NCBI GenBank assembly: GCA_025201365.1
Contig: JAIXMF010000207.1
Span: 1-24,266, forward strand
Origin: Syncephalis plumigaleata
Taxonomy: Eukaryota; Zoopagomycota; Zoopagomycetes; Zoopagales; Piptocephalidaceae
DNA: 24,266 nucleotides
Reading direction: 5' to 3'
Shown here: in pieces, positions 9,450 to 18,417 of the stretch
Numbering within the stretch: the first letter of the stretch is position 1
Layout of the letters: every line of letters begins with the position of its first letter
Program-made: the position numbers and the translations under genes
The notes under the pieces: model-generated
The model's input: only the letters and a program-made list of their open reading frames with translations
The model's database searches: none
What the model was told of the DNA's origin: nothing

Positions 9450-10697
9450 TGCAATAATGGATATTGATTACGGCAACCTTTTTTGCATTCTCATCGTTAC
9501 TTGATAGACCAATACATCTTACACGGGCTACATTGTTCTGCCACATTAATAACAAGGCTTGCCAAATATTCTCGTTCAATAAAGGTATGTCGATAAGAAG
9601 TGTGAGTAGCATACGCAACGGTAGAACTAATACTTGCCTTGTTTATTGTAGTTATTCAAAAATTGAATCGCTTTACCAACTCACAACTATCGGCGTTCTG
9701 CTTTGAATCTACCAAGGAGCGGCTTTACGTTGACGACAAATTATCGTTGGCACGAAGATCAGCACAGACTGCCGTATACCACGTAAGAAACCATTGATAC
9801 TTGATATGCAACTGTAGCTAAGCAAGGAATGCCGCATAGATAATTGAAGTGTACACACGCGCACTCGCACCAATTACTTGTCATTTAGCCGAGGAGATTC
9901 AGCTTTTCTCCTCGTCGAGTTGGTCGACACCGCTTGATAGCGTATTCTAGACGGGATGGATATCTCTGGTAAACACTTGCAATCACAGGGCTATGTATGG
10001 TCTAACACTCGAGCATTGGTGATGAATAGGATGATCGTTGGCATAATATTGTTTTGGAGCAAGACTGGACAGTACTACGACACCTTCGTAGTCAGTATTA
10101 CCAGTTAGTCGAGAAGGTGCGACAGGCCAAGTGAGTGCTATCTGCAGTATAGCAAGTGATTTATTTACAAATCTCATTGACTGACAGGGGAATCAAGACA
10201 AGCGAGCAAATCGATCTGTCACTAGAACTAGAAGACAATGCAATGTCTCCACTAGGCCAATTACTACAGAAATATGGTAAGACGACAATAATAACAATAG
10301 CGATAGTAATATTATTTGTATATATTTTATTAAGCAATATGCATTAGCATCACTACTACCTGAACTGTTCTTATGTGCATCGGTTAATATTGCTGCACAG
10401 TCGACATTAACCACGAGAAATGACACTGTTCTTATTAGTGAAACAATATCATTACCAAGTAAGTATGCAGTATGCAGTATGAGTATGCCATGATAATGAC
10501 TATTGATCGACAATGTAATAGACAGTATGAGTGGTGCATCTGGTCAAATGATCCTACATTTATCGGTACGACATAAATGTCCTAGATGTTGGAGCTATCG
10601 ATCTGATCAACTGGAATGTCTATGCAATCGATGCCAGCTTGTTGTGAACAATAGCAAGGGACACGTCATTACTACTACTATGCATTCATGTAACTAA
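9450..10697 (+). pseudogene. IARS2: Mitochondrial-type isoleucyl-tRNA synthetase relic, C-terminal part only
   Basis: Exons can be traced at about 9450-9584, 9652-9782, 9840-9968, 10030-10130, 10188-10276, 10348-10458 and 10522-10697, all with in-phase GT-AG introns. The sequence follows bacterial/mitochondrial IleRS after the catalytic core: YLIDQYILH, then FSFNKVIQKLNRF, KERLYVDDKLSLARRSAQTA, LAPITCHLAEEI, VEKVRQAKGIKTSEQIDL, and the C-terminal zinc motif KCPRCWSY...CNRC. The catalytic half with HIGH and KMSKS is absent. Two lesions are visible. YLIDQYILH (9498) and FSFNK (9569) are in different frames. An in-frame TAG at 9948-9950 sits in SVF-TAG-TGWIS, where relatives have a sense codon. 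The splice sites remain intact, so decay looks fairly recent. The 5' break lies next to a dispersed repeat. A functional copy should exist elsewhere. Confidence 0.85.
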
Positions 10698-10900
10698 TAG
10701 CAACATCCCATCGATGGTGTCCTAGCAAGCCTATTGAATAACGACCTGATTCATTCGATCATCCTGAACACATGGAATCTAATTGTTAGACACATACCAA
10801 TTATAAACTGTTACTTTATCATATAGTATTCGCGTACAATATTCACTATTAGTTGAATGGATTAGAATGATCAGCTAGCAATTGCTACTACTAATGATAT

Positions 10901-10922
10901 CATCATCATCATCATCATCATC
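10901..10922. repeat. (ATC)n microsatellite
   Basis: About seven perfect ATC units (read CATCATC...) roughly 200 bp downstream of the IleRS relic. Confidence 0.85.
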
Positions 10923-11485
10923 TATTAACATCCATATGATATGATCAATTATAGATATTGATACACGCGATACTGCTATTATGCAATTTATACTACATTG
11001 ATTACTGCCAGCATAGCGAACACTCGATTATTACCATTGATGGCATTTCTATATGAGTATGGACAGTCGTCGTCTCAATCAATAGATAAAACTAAGCATA
11101 TCACATGGCTGACATACCGCAGCAAGTATTCGGTAATTAGAATGGAGTCGGATGTTATTCTCGGTCAGTGGGTGAACTAACCGTTTCAGTCGTCGTCAAA
11201 ATCCAGCAAGGCTAATCATCTAGTATAGATTCATCCACGACATACACCATTTGCATCAATGTAGAACAGCAGTTGCTCGAAGAATCAGCATATAGTTATT
11301 GTAAAGATGGATGTTTATTGCGTAAAAGCATTGGCAAGAATATCATAGCGAGTACATCATAATAAAATTTGTGTCTACGCTGTATTAAAATGTGCACACA
11401 ATGGACAGCTTATTTTTATTGTTATGTGTATAATACAAGTTAATCATTTATTTAATAATAAAGCAGCTAAATAATAATATAATAG

Positions 11486-11491
11486 TTTATT
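11486..11491 (-). terminator. Candidate polyadenylation signal of the orphan gene
   Basis: AATAAA on the minus strand, 57 nt after the TGA of the orphan minus-strand gene. Motif and position only. Confidence 0.35.
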
Positions 11492-11547
11492 GTTATTTTA
11501 TTTTACGAGACATTACAAAATTACAGACAGTAGCCACCAAAGGCTAT

Positions 11548-12466
11548 TCATGTGCTGCGGCGTTTTTTTGAGGGAACAATGCATGTGTTGTCGCAATCGC
11601 GTCGACGGGCTTCTTTTGGTGAAGGAGCTGGTGTAATAGGTAATTGAATTTGTCGATCCAAGTTTAGTGCCTGTTTCACCATGCCATGTAGCGCCACATG
11701 GTGATTTCTCCATATTATTAACCCGTTTAAGGTTGACTCAAAATTCTTGAGGTCGGATAATTTTTCGGGCATTTTAAGATCACATATATGATTGATGCTG
11801 TATACGTCATCAACCTTGTGTACCTGAAATAAAATACCTTTTGAGCCAACCCAGTCCATAGCGATAACTCTTGGTGAGTATCCTGGACTTAGCGATAGTT
11901 TGCTGATTTCAACTAAAATTGCTTTGTTGATCAGCATACTTTTTATACGCTGTTGTGCGACCGCCTTCTTGCCAACGCCGCCCTTCTTCCACTCGTTAAC
12001 ACCAAGCTCCACGCCCATCGTCTCCATCATCAGGTCAATGCGATGGCCAAACGCTATAAACTTTTCATTGACATCAAAATATTGTAAGTTGTTTTCTTGA
12101 TATCTCTTTGATACATAGCTGATCTGTTCACCATCTGTCAGCCGTAACGTAGTGCCACGTAACAGTGTATCAAATACGTATGAAAGCCTACGATAGTGTG
12201 TCGCTTCGCTTATGGGACGGGTTGTTGTAATTGCTATTCCTACCCCTATCTCTTCCTCCTCTCTTACCGGTGTTGTAGCTGGGCCACTACTGTTGTTGAT
12301 GCAAACATTTGCAGTCAAATATTCAAGAATCTTCAGCACTTGCATCCCTTAGACCATGGCAGCAATTACATAAACGCATTATCCCCCTATACCTAAACCG
12401 AGTAATTACCTTAGTAAATGGTTTAGTTAAAAGTAAGTAAAAGTTATTCATTTTGTCTTTCGACAT
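11548..12466 (-). CDS. Unrecognised protein with basic NLS-like C-terminus
   Basis: I do not recognise this gene. The main exon gives a 265-residue frame from an ATG at 12345 to TGA at 11548. A better model splices a 5' exon (12466-12410, MSKDKMNNFYLLLTKPFTK) across a GTAATT donor to an AAG acceptor, so the second exon runs 12330-11548. Phases match and the product is 279 residues; an ATG at 12532 would give 301. The protein has no signal peptide or membrane span if it starts at 12466. The middle is mixed alpha/beta in character (YRRLSYVFDTLLRG, KFIAFGHRIDLMMETMG). The C-terminus is rich in Pro, Lys and Arg (KEARRRD, PSKKRRST), suggesting nuclear location. It is flanked by relics and repeats, so it may be lineage-specific. 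Coding status rests on frame length and a good splice junction. Confidence 0.6.
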
Positions 12467-12532
12467 AACTAAAGCAGGTAAGAGAGAGTAGTCAATATGC
12501 TTTGCAATAAAAGCAGCAAAGAGCAGATGCAC

Positions 12533-13296
12533 CAGCTTACTAGCTGCTTGTATAGCTTCGTTTTTATATGTAAATTCTTGTAGTTCGTATGACTAAGATG
12601 ACACATTGCTATTGCTAATCTACGCGTCAACTAACACATCACGTCATGTCACGTCATTATAACAATATCTTTATTGTAATTAATCTATTCACATGAGTTA
12701 TATATGCAAAGCACTGCGTTGTCATTCAAATAGAACCATTCAAAAATGCTTAATAAAAATATGTTTAGTTTATTCGTCTATTACTAGCAATCAATAAGTA
12801 CTAATACTAATTGACATGCTTGTTATTAGTGTCTAATGACATTAATGATGTACTAATCCATTTCTTAGTATCTATTTCATTGCTATTTCCATTTACTTCT
12901 TTACCAATGCTGTCTTCTTCGTGTCAACTACATTCCACTTGTCAGTAAACAACACACGTCTACTTCCTCTTAACTATATGCTAGATATTCCTCTTTCTTT
13001 TATTTACCTATTTACTTTCTCAACAATACGCGTCTTCTTCGTGTCATTCACATTCTACTTACTTCCTCTTTCACTTTAGCATACACCTTACCAATAGCAA
13101 CTATTCTGTCATACTATCTCTATGACGTTTATTTATCTCTTTGTTCTCTTCCTCTTCCTCTAACCTATCTACATGCTCACTTGTCGTTATTATTATTATA
13201 TCAATAAGCATTGTTTATTGTTCGTTCTAGTCCTTTGTTTTCTAGCACTGTCCTGCTTATTTATCAATGCTTAAGCGTTCACTGCTCTCGTTGTAA
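12533..13296. other. Gene-free A/T- and pyrimidine-rich stretch
   Basis: This is upstream sequence of the orphan minus-strand gene. From about 12890 to 13200 it is CT-rich. TCTTCTTCGTGTCA followed by CATTC(C/T)ACTT occurs twice, near 12911 and 13031, suggesting an old local duplication. I see no gene. Confidence 0.5.
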
Positions 13297-13544
13297 TATG
13301 TACCTTTCACTTTTACCGCTCTTTTCCGTCATCTGTTTGTATGCCACTATTACGTCATGTTTTTATTTGTATTCTCATTTGTTTACTGCCATCTACATAC
13401 TCTATTCACATACAAGCATACATTGCTTCTTCAAATAAACTGGCATACGTGTTCATGCACCCTTTCTTGCTCATTCCTTGCTCATTCGTGACAAGTCAGT
13501 CATTCTACTAGTTACTGCTTGTTTATTACATTGTTTATCGTGTA
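13297..13544 (+). repeat. ~248-bp dispersed repeat, copy 2
   Basis: Second copy of the element at 9174-9420, in the same orientation, differing by scattered substitutions and a few short indels. Both copies end at GTTTATCGTGTA, which marks a real element boundary. Flanking sequence on both sides differs from copy 1. Confidence 0.75.
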
Positions 13545-14312
13545 GTTTATTAGGAAACAATTAAAAATTGAATTTGCTTACACAACTGCCGGAATGCAGT
13601 CATCATTTTGAAGCGTAAAAAATAAACATAGCTTAATTTCATAGGAAGTCATTGCTCATATGATTGGCATTACTCGATCTAAGAGGAAAGTAGATGGAGC
13701 ATAGCGAGTGGCTTGACTTGTACATGACGCGTAAGGTATTCGATATTCATGCTGGGCATATGGGGTACTTCTTAGCGAGCATGGCGAGGGCGTAAAGTAC
13801 TCTTATACGGCGCATAAGGTACTGCTCACAACAGATACCGGACCACTAGTTATGGATTATTTATGTTGCACGCTGCATTTATTTATAGATGGTATCCATT
13901 TTTATTTTTCAAATGGTCCATGGAGCATTCTTAATGAGTACCTTATTGAAAAACGTGAAGATGGCGTCCAAAAACAAATATTCACAACCATGGTTCAGTT
14001 CAAATATGGCAGATGACATGCGTACACTCATGGACTACATGTGTCATTGTAAGAAGCCTAGAATTTTATTGTTGCATCTACAGCTATAAGTAGGCTATCA
14101 AAAATGTCAACACTTGGCTATTGATAGTAGTGTACGCCTTCTTCTTTTTCTTTTTACCGTAGTCAAGTCTCCTCATAGAACTACGCGTTTGAGCCTTTCC
14201 ATTTAGTATACGCAATACACTGCACTAGCTGTCGATATAGATCAGCACAAGTGTGGCTACAAGAACCAAGTTTATTGACAACATATCAAGTAGTTACTCG
14301 ACCGGGATAACC
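13545..14312. other. Intergenic upstream of the secreted-protein gene, with a long stop-free frame
   Basis: This stretch contains a 93-codon stop-free frame at 13735-14013 (+). Its first ATG is internal (MDYLCC...), and it ends with KFKYGR-like residues (read VQFKYGR) at a TGA. The family is not recognised. A different overlapping frame is open at 13889-14089. The last ~150 bp should hold the promoter of the downstream secreted-protein gene. Confidence 0.4.
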
Positions 14313-15608
14313 ATGAAATACAACACGACTTCATTATCTGCCATCACACTATGTGTGTGCATGATGCTATCTCATCACACAAATGGCATGGATATGCGGG
14401 GTACACCACCATCATTCATCAATAACAACCTGAATCAAATGCCAATGCCAGGACAGCAATGGAATCAACAGCCAAATACTAATATGCAATTTGGAAGCAA
14501 TACCTGGAATAATGCAGCTACACCAATGCATCCAGCACCTCCAAGTAACCGTCAACCGCCAGAGGAGATAACTATAGGTGTGACAGTAGATCAAATGACT
14601 GAGAATTTATATATCCATTTCCCTATGGAGTATAATCGTGGACGGATGCAATGGCCACGTAATTCCGGAGCTGCCCGACATTACGCGGAAATGAATTGGG
14701 GTAATAGAAATGCCATTGTAGCATGTTACAAGGGAAACGAAAGATATGCAAATGCAAAGAAATTCTATGATGTAAGTTACAGCTATAATACTTGATATCA
14801 TTGACTTACACCATCATCATTATTATTGCTATCTAGCATGTCGACAAAGTAGGCAATACGTATCAGAAGGAGGAATTAGACTCCATTTTATTTAAACGTA
14901 TAGCTAATGGCCAAACGGCAAACAAGGAAATGGGATGCTTAGTATTTGAGCTGCCCCCCAACCACGAAAACTTCCGAGCTTTCCTTGGGCGAACCCCTAC
15001 ATTTGCTTCGACTAAACGATTACCGAGCATAGTTGCTCGAATCATGGATGGTACGTATATCAGTAGAAGCAATGATTTGAGTAGTAATGCTAACCATAAC
15101 ACTGTTTAGCTGTTTCATATATTAATGGAATAGGAGTCGTCTACAACAGCATTGTAGCAGATCGTAAGTCATTGCCATTATTATATGAATGAATCTAACC
15201 ACTATCATAATAGATATTTGGGTTGCTAGAAATGCTATGAGGGATGCGTATGACATCAAGCTGCTCCACTTTGATCGTTCAATTATCCACGAGGATTACA
15301 AACAATTAGCAGCCAATCCCGATTTCTCACCAACATCTAAGTTGGCACAAATTTACAACTCTTTTATTGATGATGTTCGACAGACTAGCAAATTTATCGC
15401 CTTACTATTTTCCAGCTACGGGAAAAAACTAGCCGAAGAATTTACTCCTGGTCCCGCTATTACACCTGAGGAGCTTAAGAAACACAACGATAAACGGAAA
15501 GCCCTAAGCGATTTAATAACTTTAATGAGCGATGCTAACTCACCTCCGCTGATGATGGGCTTCAAATATACTGCCCAATATAACCTAATAAGTGGAAATC
15601 AAGACTAG
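14313..15608 (+). CDS. Putative secreted protein of unknown family, Asn/Gln/Pro/Met-rich N-terminal region
   Basis: Four exons (14313-14771, 14837-15050, 15110-15163, 15214-15608) join in phase to 373 residues ending in TAG. I chose the ATG at 14313 because it begins a typical signal peptide: MKYNTT, a hydrophobic core LSAITLCVCMMLS at 8-20, and likely cleavage after about residue 25. An in-frame ATG at 14253 would bury that signal. Residues 26-90 are rich in Asn, Gln, Pro and Met (NMQFGSNTWNNAATPMHP), probably disordered. Residues 90-373 look globular and mostly helical, with no membrane span and few cysteines. No domain, catalytic motif or RxLR-type motif is recognisable. A possible AATAAA follows at 15650. 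It may be an exported or cell-surface lineage-specific protein; function is unknown. Confidence 0.75.
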
Positions 15609-15649
15609 AGAATAGCCTACCTATTGCGCTTAGGATTCAACCAAAATGA

Positions 15650-15655
15650 AATAAA
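15650..15655 (+). terminator. Candidate polyadenylation signal of the secreted-protein gene
   Basis: AATAAA 42 nt after the TAG of the secreted-protein gene. Motif and position only. Confidence 0.4.
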
Positions 15656-16071
15656 CCATTTGTTTGAACGATTTTGTATAGTAGCGAGCAAACAAATGCC
15701 CATTGATTGTGTATAAATGTCAAACATAGATTGATGTCAATAGCAGTCGATGTAAAAGGGTTACAATGAAATACAGGACTTTTCTCTCTGATTAGTGCAG
15801 TTATCCTTCTTTTTCTACTAATAAATAATAGTCATGATAATAAAACTTACGTATTTAGATGTGTGGAGGCAATAACCATCACAGATGAGTTGTTATTTGT
15901 TGTTTGATGCCCCGTTGTCCTTGTTATTTCCTTGAACGTTTTATGGACGTACCAGAATCAATGGAAGGAACATCACTTTATTGGAATTGTGCTGGAACAC
16001 ATTTCTTATCATAGTTTATTCAATGCATACACGGTTTACAATGCTCATCGGATACAACATATGACTATGGA
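15656..16071. other. Intergenic / possible decayed start of the RRM relic
   Basis: No intact gene. Around 15940-15965 a frame reads FMDVPES, faintly like the end of PUF60 RRM1 (FVEYEVPE). This may be the continuation of the RRM relic that follows. The similarity is too weak to annotate by itself. Confidence 0.35.
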
Positions 16072-16553
16072 GTATGCGAATATTTGTAATGTGAATCCGA
16101 TTTATTTAGTATGGTATAGTTGACACTGTAAACTATCATTGAAGCATTTGGTAAAATCGATCATTGCATTCTTGTTGTAAGCACATATGCATACGTGGTC
16201 ATTCCATTCACTAGTTTGCTAGCCATTAAACTGTTAATAGCATTAGTCGAATATGACTACAAGACAACACAAGACTTACGGGTAAGATGATAGCAAAAGA
16301 CATGTATATAAATCCATTAATAAACTGCACTAGATTTATTGATTTTGAATCGAATAGAGTAGTCCTGGCGGCCATAGAAGCAATGAATGGATTTGAACTA
16401 GGTGGCAATAGTCTTCATGTTATTACAGCGATGATACCTAGCATATTGATTGAAGGCATGAAGGCATTAAAAGGATTGGGACCACATCAAGCACCATCTG
16501 CTATAATCAATCATATAATTCCGATAACTGAAGCCAATAGAAATCGACCATAA
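16072..16553 (+). pseudogene. PUF60: PUF60 / half-pint-like RRM2 relic
   Basis: Three exon pieces line up with the second RRM of PUF60-type splicing factors. Near 16077 there is an RNP2-like RIFV. At 16138-16176 is IEAFGKIDHCILV, ending at a GTAAGC donor. A piece starting about 16247 reads SNMTTRQHKTYG. After an intron (about 16282-16342), FIDFESNRVVLAAIEAMNGF and ELGGNSLHV follow, down to 16553. The composite ILVSNMTTRQHKTYGFIDFE parallels the family pattern of [21 protein letters not shown], known from memory. A TAA at 16129-16131 replaces the conserved residue upstream of TIIEAF, a TAG lies four codons earlier, and the RIFV segment is in another frame. No upstream or downstream exons are seen. 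PUF60 acts in 3' splice-site recognition; this copy looks dead. Confidence 0.7.
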
Positions 16554-16669
16554 TTAATCACAGTAAAAGTAAAAAAATAAAAATGCTTACTTTCCGATCA
16601 TTCGCATGTGTGATGGCGATCGTCGTGTTTTTTTAAATATTTCTTTTTTTCTTTCATACATTGTACGCA

Positions 16670-18363
16670 ATGGCAACACTTTCCGATCGGCGTTTGCCTG
16701 CCTCCATGCTTAGCACGGAGAATAGACGGATACGACAACAGAAGGCTATACAACCACAGCCATGGTTACATTTCATAGCTGGCGGGTAAGTAATAGTGAG
16801 AGACTAGAAGGAAACAATAGTAATAATATTTACATTCTCGTATTACTCCGTGACTAATTAACCTGAATATATGCTCATATGTATTAGCGTGGGTGGTACA
16901 GCTGGTGCTGTTTTAACCTGTCCACTAGAAGTTGTAAAGACACGAATGCAGGTAAGGAATAACTACTAGACTAGTATAGACCATAAGTGTAATCGGTTAT
17001 TAACGGTGTTGTTTTGTATAGAGCTCACTATATCGACATACATCCAACATTAATCGTTTACCTCTACTATTACGCCCCTTTAGACCGTTCCTTGACATTG
17101 GCCATACATTAGGGTGAGTAAGGGGGTAGCTATTATTTAATTGATACTGATACTGATACTGATATATATCTGCGTGTGTATGTGATCAGTTCATTCTATC
17201 GTAGAGAAGGATTTTCTGCTTTATTCAAAGGATTAGGACCTAATCTAGTTGGTGTTATTCCATCACGGTATGTAACAATATATACACACATCTAAGTGCA
17301 GATTAATGGATCGTATTGCATACTGATTGCTTATGCATTATAGTGCTATTCAATTTGCAGTCTATGGTAATGGTAAACAACTGCTTACGAATCTAAATGG
17401 TGGTAAAGAATCAAGTTTAATTCATTTGACCGCTGCTGCCTCTGCCGGTAAGTTAATTCGATGTCTAATCGCATCTATTATCAGATAGCTGCATGCTGAT
17501 TGATTCATTGAATGTTTATACGTGTGTGATTATTGATAAATTAGGTATTTGTACGGCTACCATCACCAATCCAATATGGCTAGTGAAAACACGAATGCAA
17601 CTACAAGCGAGTAATACCAATATTGCCGCTCGACAATATAAGAATAGCTTCGATTGCGTCGTGCAAGTTGTACGTAACGAGGGTGTTCGTGGTTTATATC
17701 GTGGTCTAAGTGCATCCTATCTAGGTAAGTATGAATACTTGAAGCATTGTTGTGTACATGTAGGCCATGTAATAATAAATACCATCATTTGTAGGTGTAA
17801 CGGAGGGAGCATTACAATGGGTAATCTACGAACGATGCAAACAATTTGTACGAGAACGACATGCCCATGAAGTAGGCGTTAATGCCGCGACAACAACTGG
17901 TCAAAATGAACGTAAGTCATTGTCAAGCTGAATAGTCTACCTATTCCATAGGGATTAACAAGTGTAATACAATTCTACTGCTATAGATTGGCTTGAGATG
18001 TTGGGTGCTGCTGCCATTGCTAAATTATGTGCTGCGCTCGTAACTTATCCACATGAGGTAAGCATATATATATATATATATATATAGTTATCATTACCAT
18101 TCTAATTGATTTACAATGATACACGTATATAGGTGGCACGTACACGATTAAGAGAAGTGTCACAACGGAAATACAATGGATTATTCTCCACATTTGCTAC
18201 TATATGGCGAGAAGAAGGTTTTACTGCATTGTATGGCGGATTACCCGCTCATCTACTACGTGTGGTACCCAATGCAGTCATCATGTTCTTTTGCTACGAG
18301 GCCATTCTTGCCGCAGCAAGAGCAAGAAATATGAATAGTCAAGAGTTGAATGAGACCGCCTAA
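16670..18363 (+). CDS. SLC25A33: Mitochondrial pyrimidine nucleotide carrier (SLC25A33/36, Rim2 type)
   Basis: Nine exons (16670-16785, 16888-16951, 17022-17113, 17205-17267, 17344-17447, 17545-17724, 17795-17911, 17987-18057, 18133-18363) join in phase to 345 residues ending in TAA. The three tandem carrier repeats are clear from their PX(D/E/x)xx(K/R) signatures. These are CPLEVVKTRM in repeat 1, NPIWLVKTRMQLQ in repeat 2 and YPHEVARTRLRE in repeat 3. The PIWLVKTR and PHEVxRTRLRE forms are typical of the pyrimidine nucleotide carriers PNC1/PNC2 and yeast Rim2. These exchange UTP, CTP and dNTPs across the inner mitochondrial membrane. WLHFIAGG begins repeat 1. The pre-repeat N-terminus is short (about 30 residues). 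Choice between A33 and A36 cannot be made. The 3' end faces the Utp21 gene. Confidence 0.93.
18064..18086. repeat. (AT)n microsatellite in an intron
   Basis: Eleven and a half AT units in the last intron of the carrier gene, just after its GTAAGC donor. Confidence 0.85.
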
Positions 18364-18391
18364 TCTAAGTGTGTGGCTATATCTACTTTAC

Positions 18392-18397
18392 TTTATT
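18392..18397 (-). terminator. Candidate polyadenylation signal of the Utp21 gene
   Basis: AATAAA on the minus strand, about 21 nt after the Utp21 stop and inside the 54-bp gap to the convergent carrier gene. Motif and position only. Confidence 0.35.
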
Positions 18398-18417
18398 CTG
18401 TTGTATTGTGTGCTGTG

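Larger units (their letters stand above)
10698..11547. other. Intergenic with possible decayed coding pieces
   Basis: This stretch lies between the IleRS relic and the convergent orphan gene. It has an (ATC)n tract at 10901-10922, an open frame at 10998-11180 and a 48-codon stop-free frame at 11216-11359. Neither frame matches a family I know, and neither connects to good splice sites. AATAAA at 11361-11366 (+) could be an old polyadenylation signal. Confidence 0.45.

Noticed and set aside
9948-9950. Possible reassignment of TAG to a sense codon
   Set aside because: TAG ends the SNX3-like, Cdh1-like and secreted-protein genes at sensible positions. The TAG in the IleRS segment, together with the frameshift and missing catalytic half, is better explained by pseudogene decay.
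11548-12345. Faint resemblance of the orphan protein to the Spo11 winged-helix region
   Set aside because: The pattern (hydrophobic helix, charged turn, GVxxxxxGG) is generic. There is no catalytic RDxYY block and no Toprim motif.
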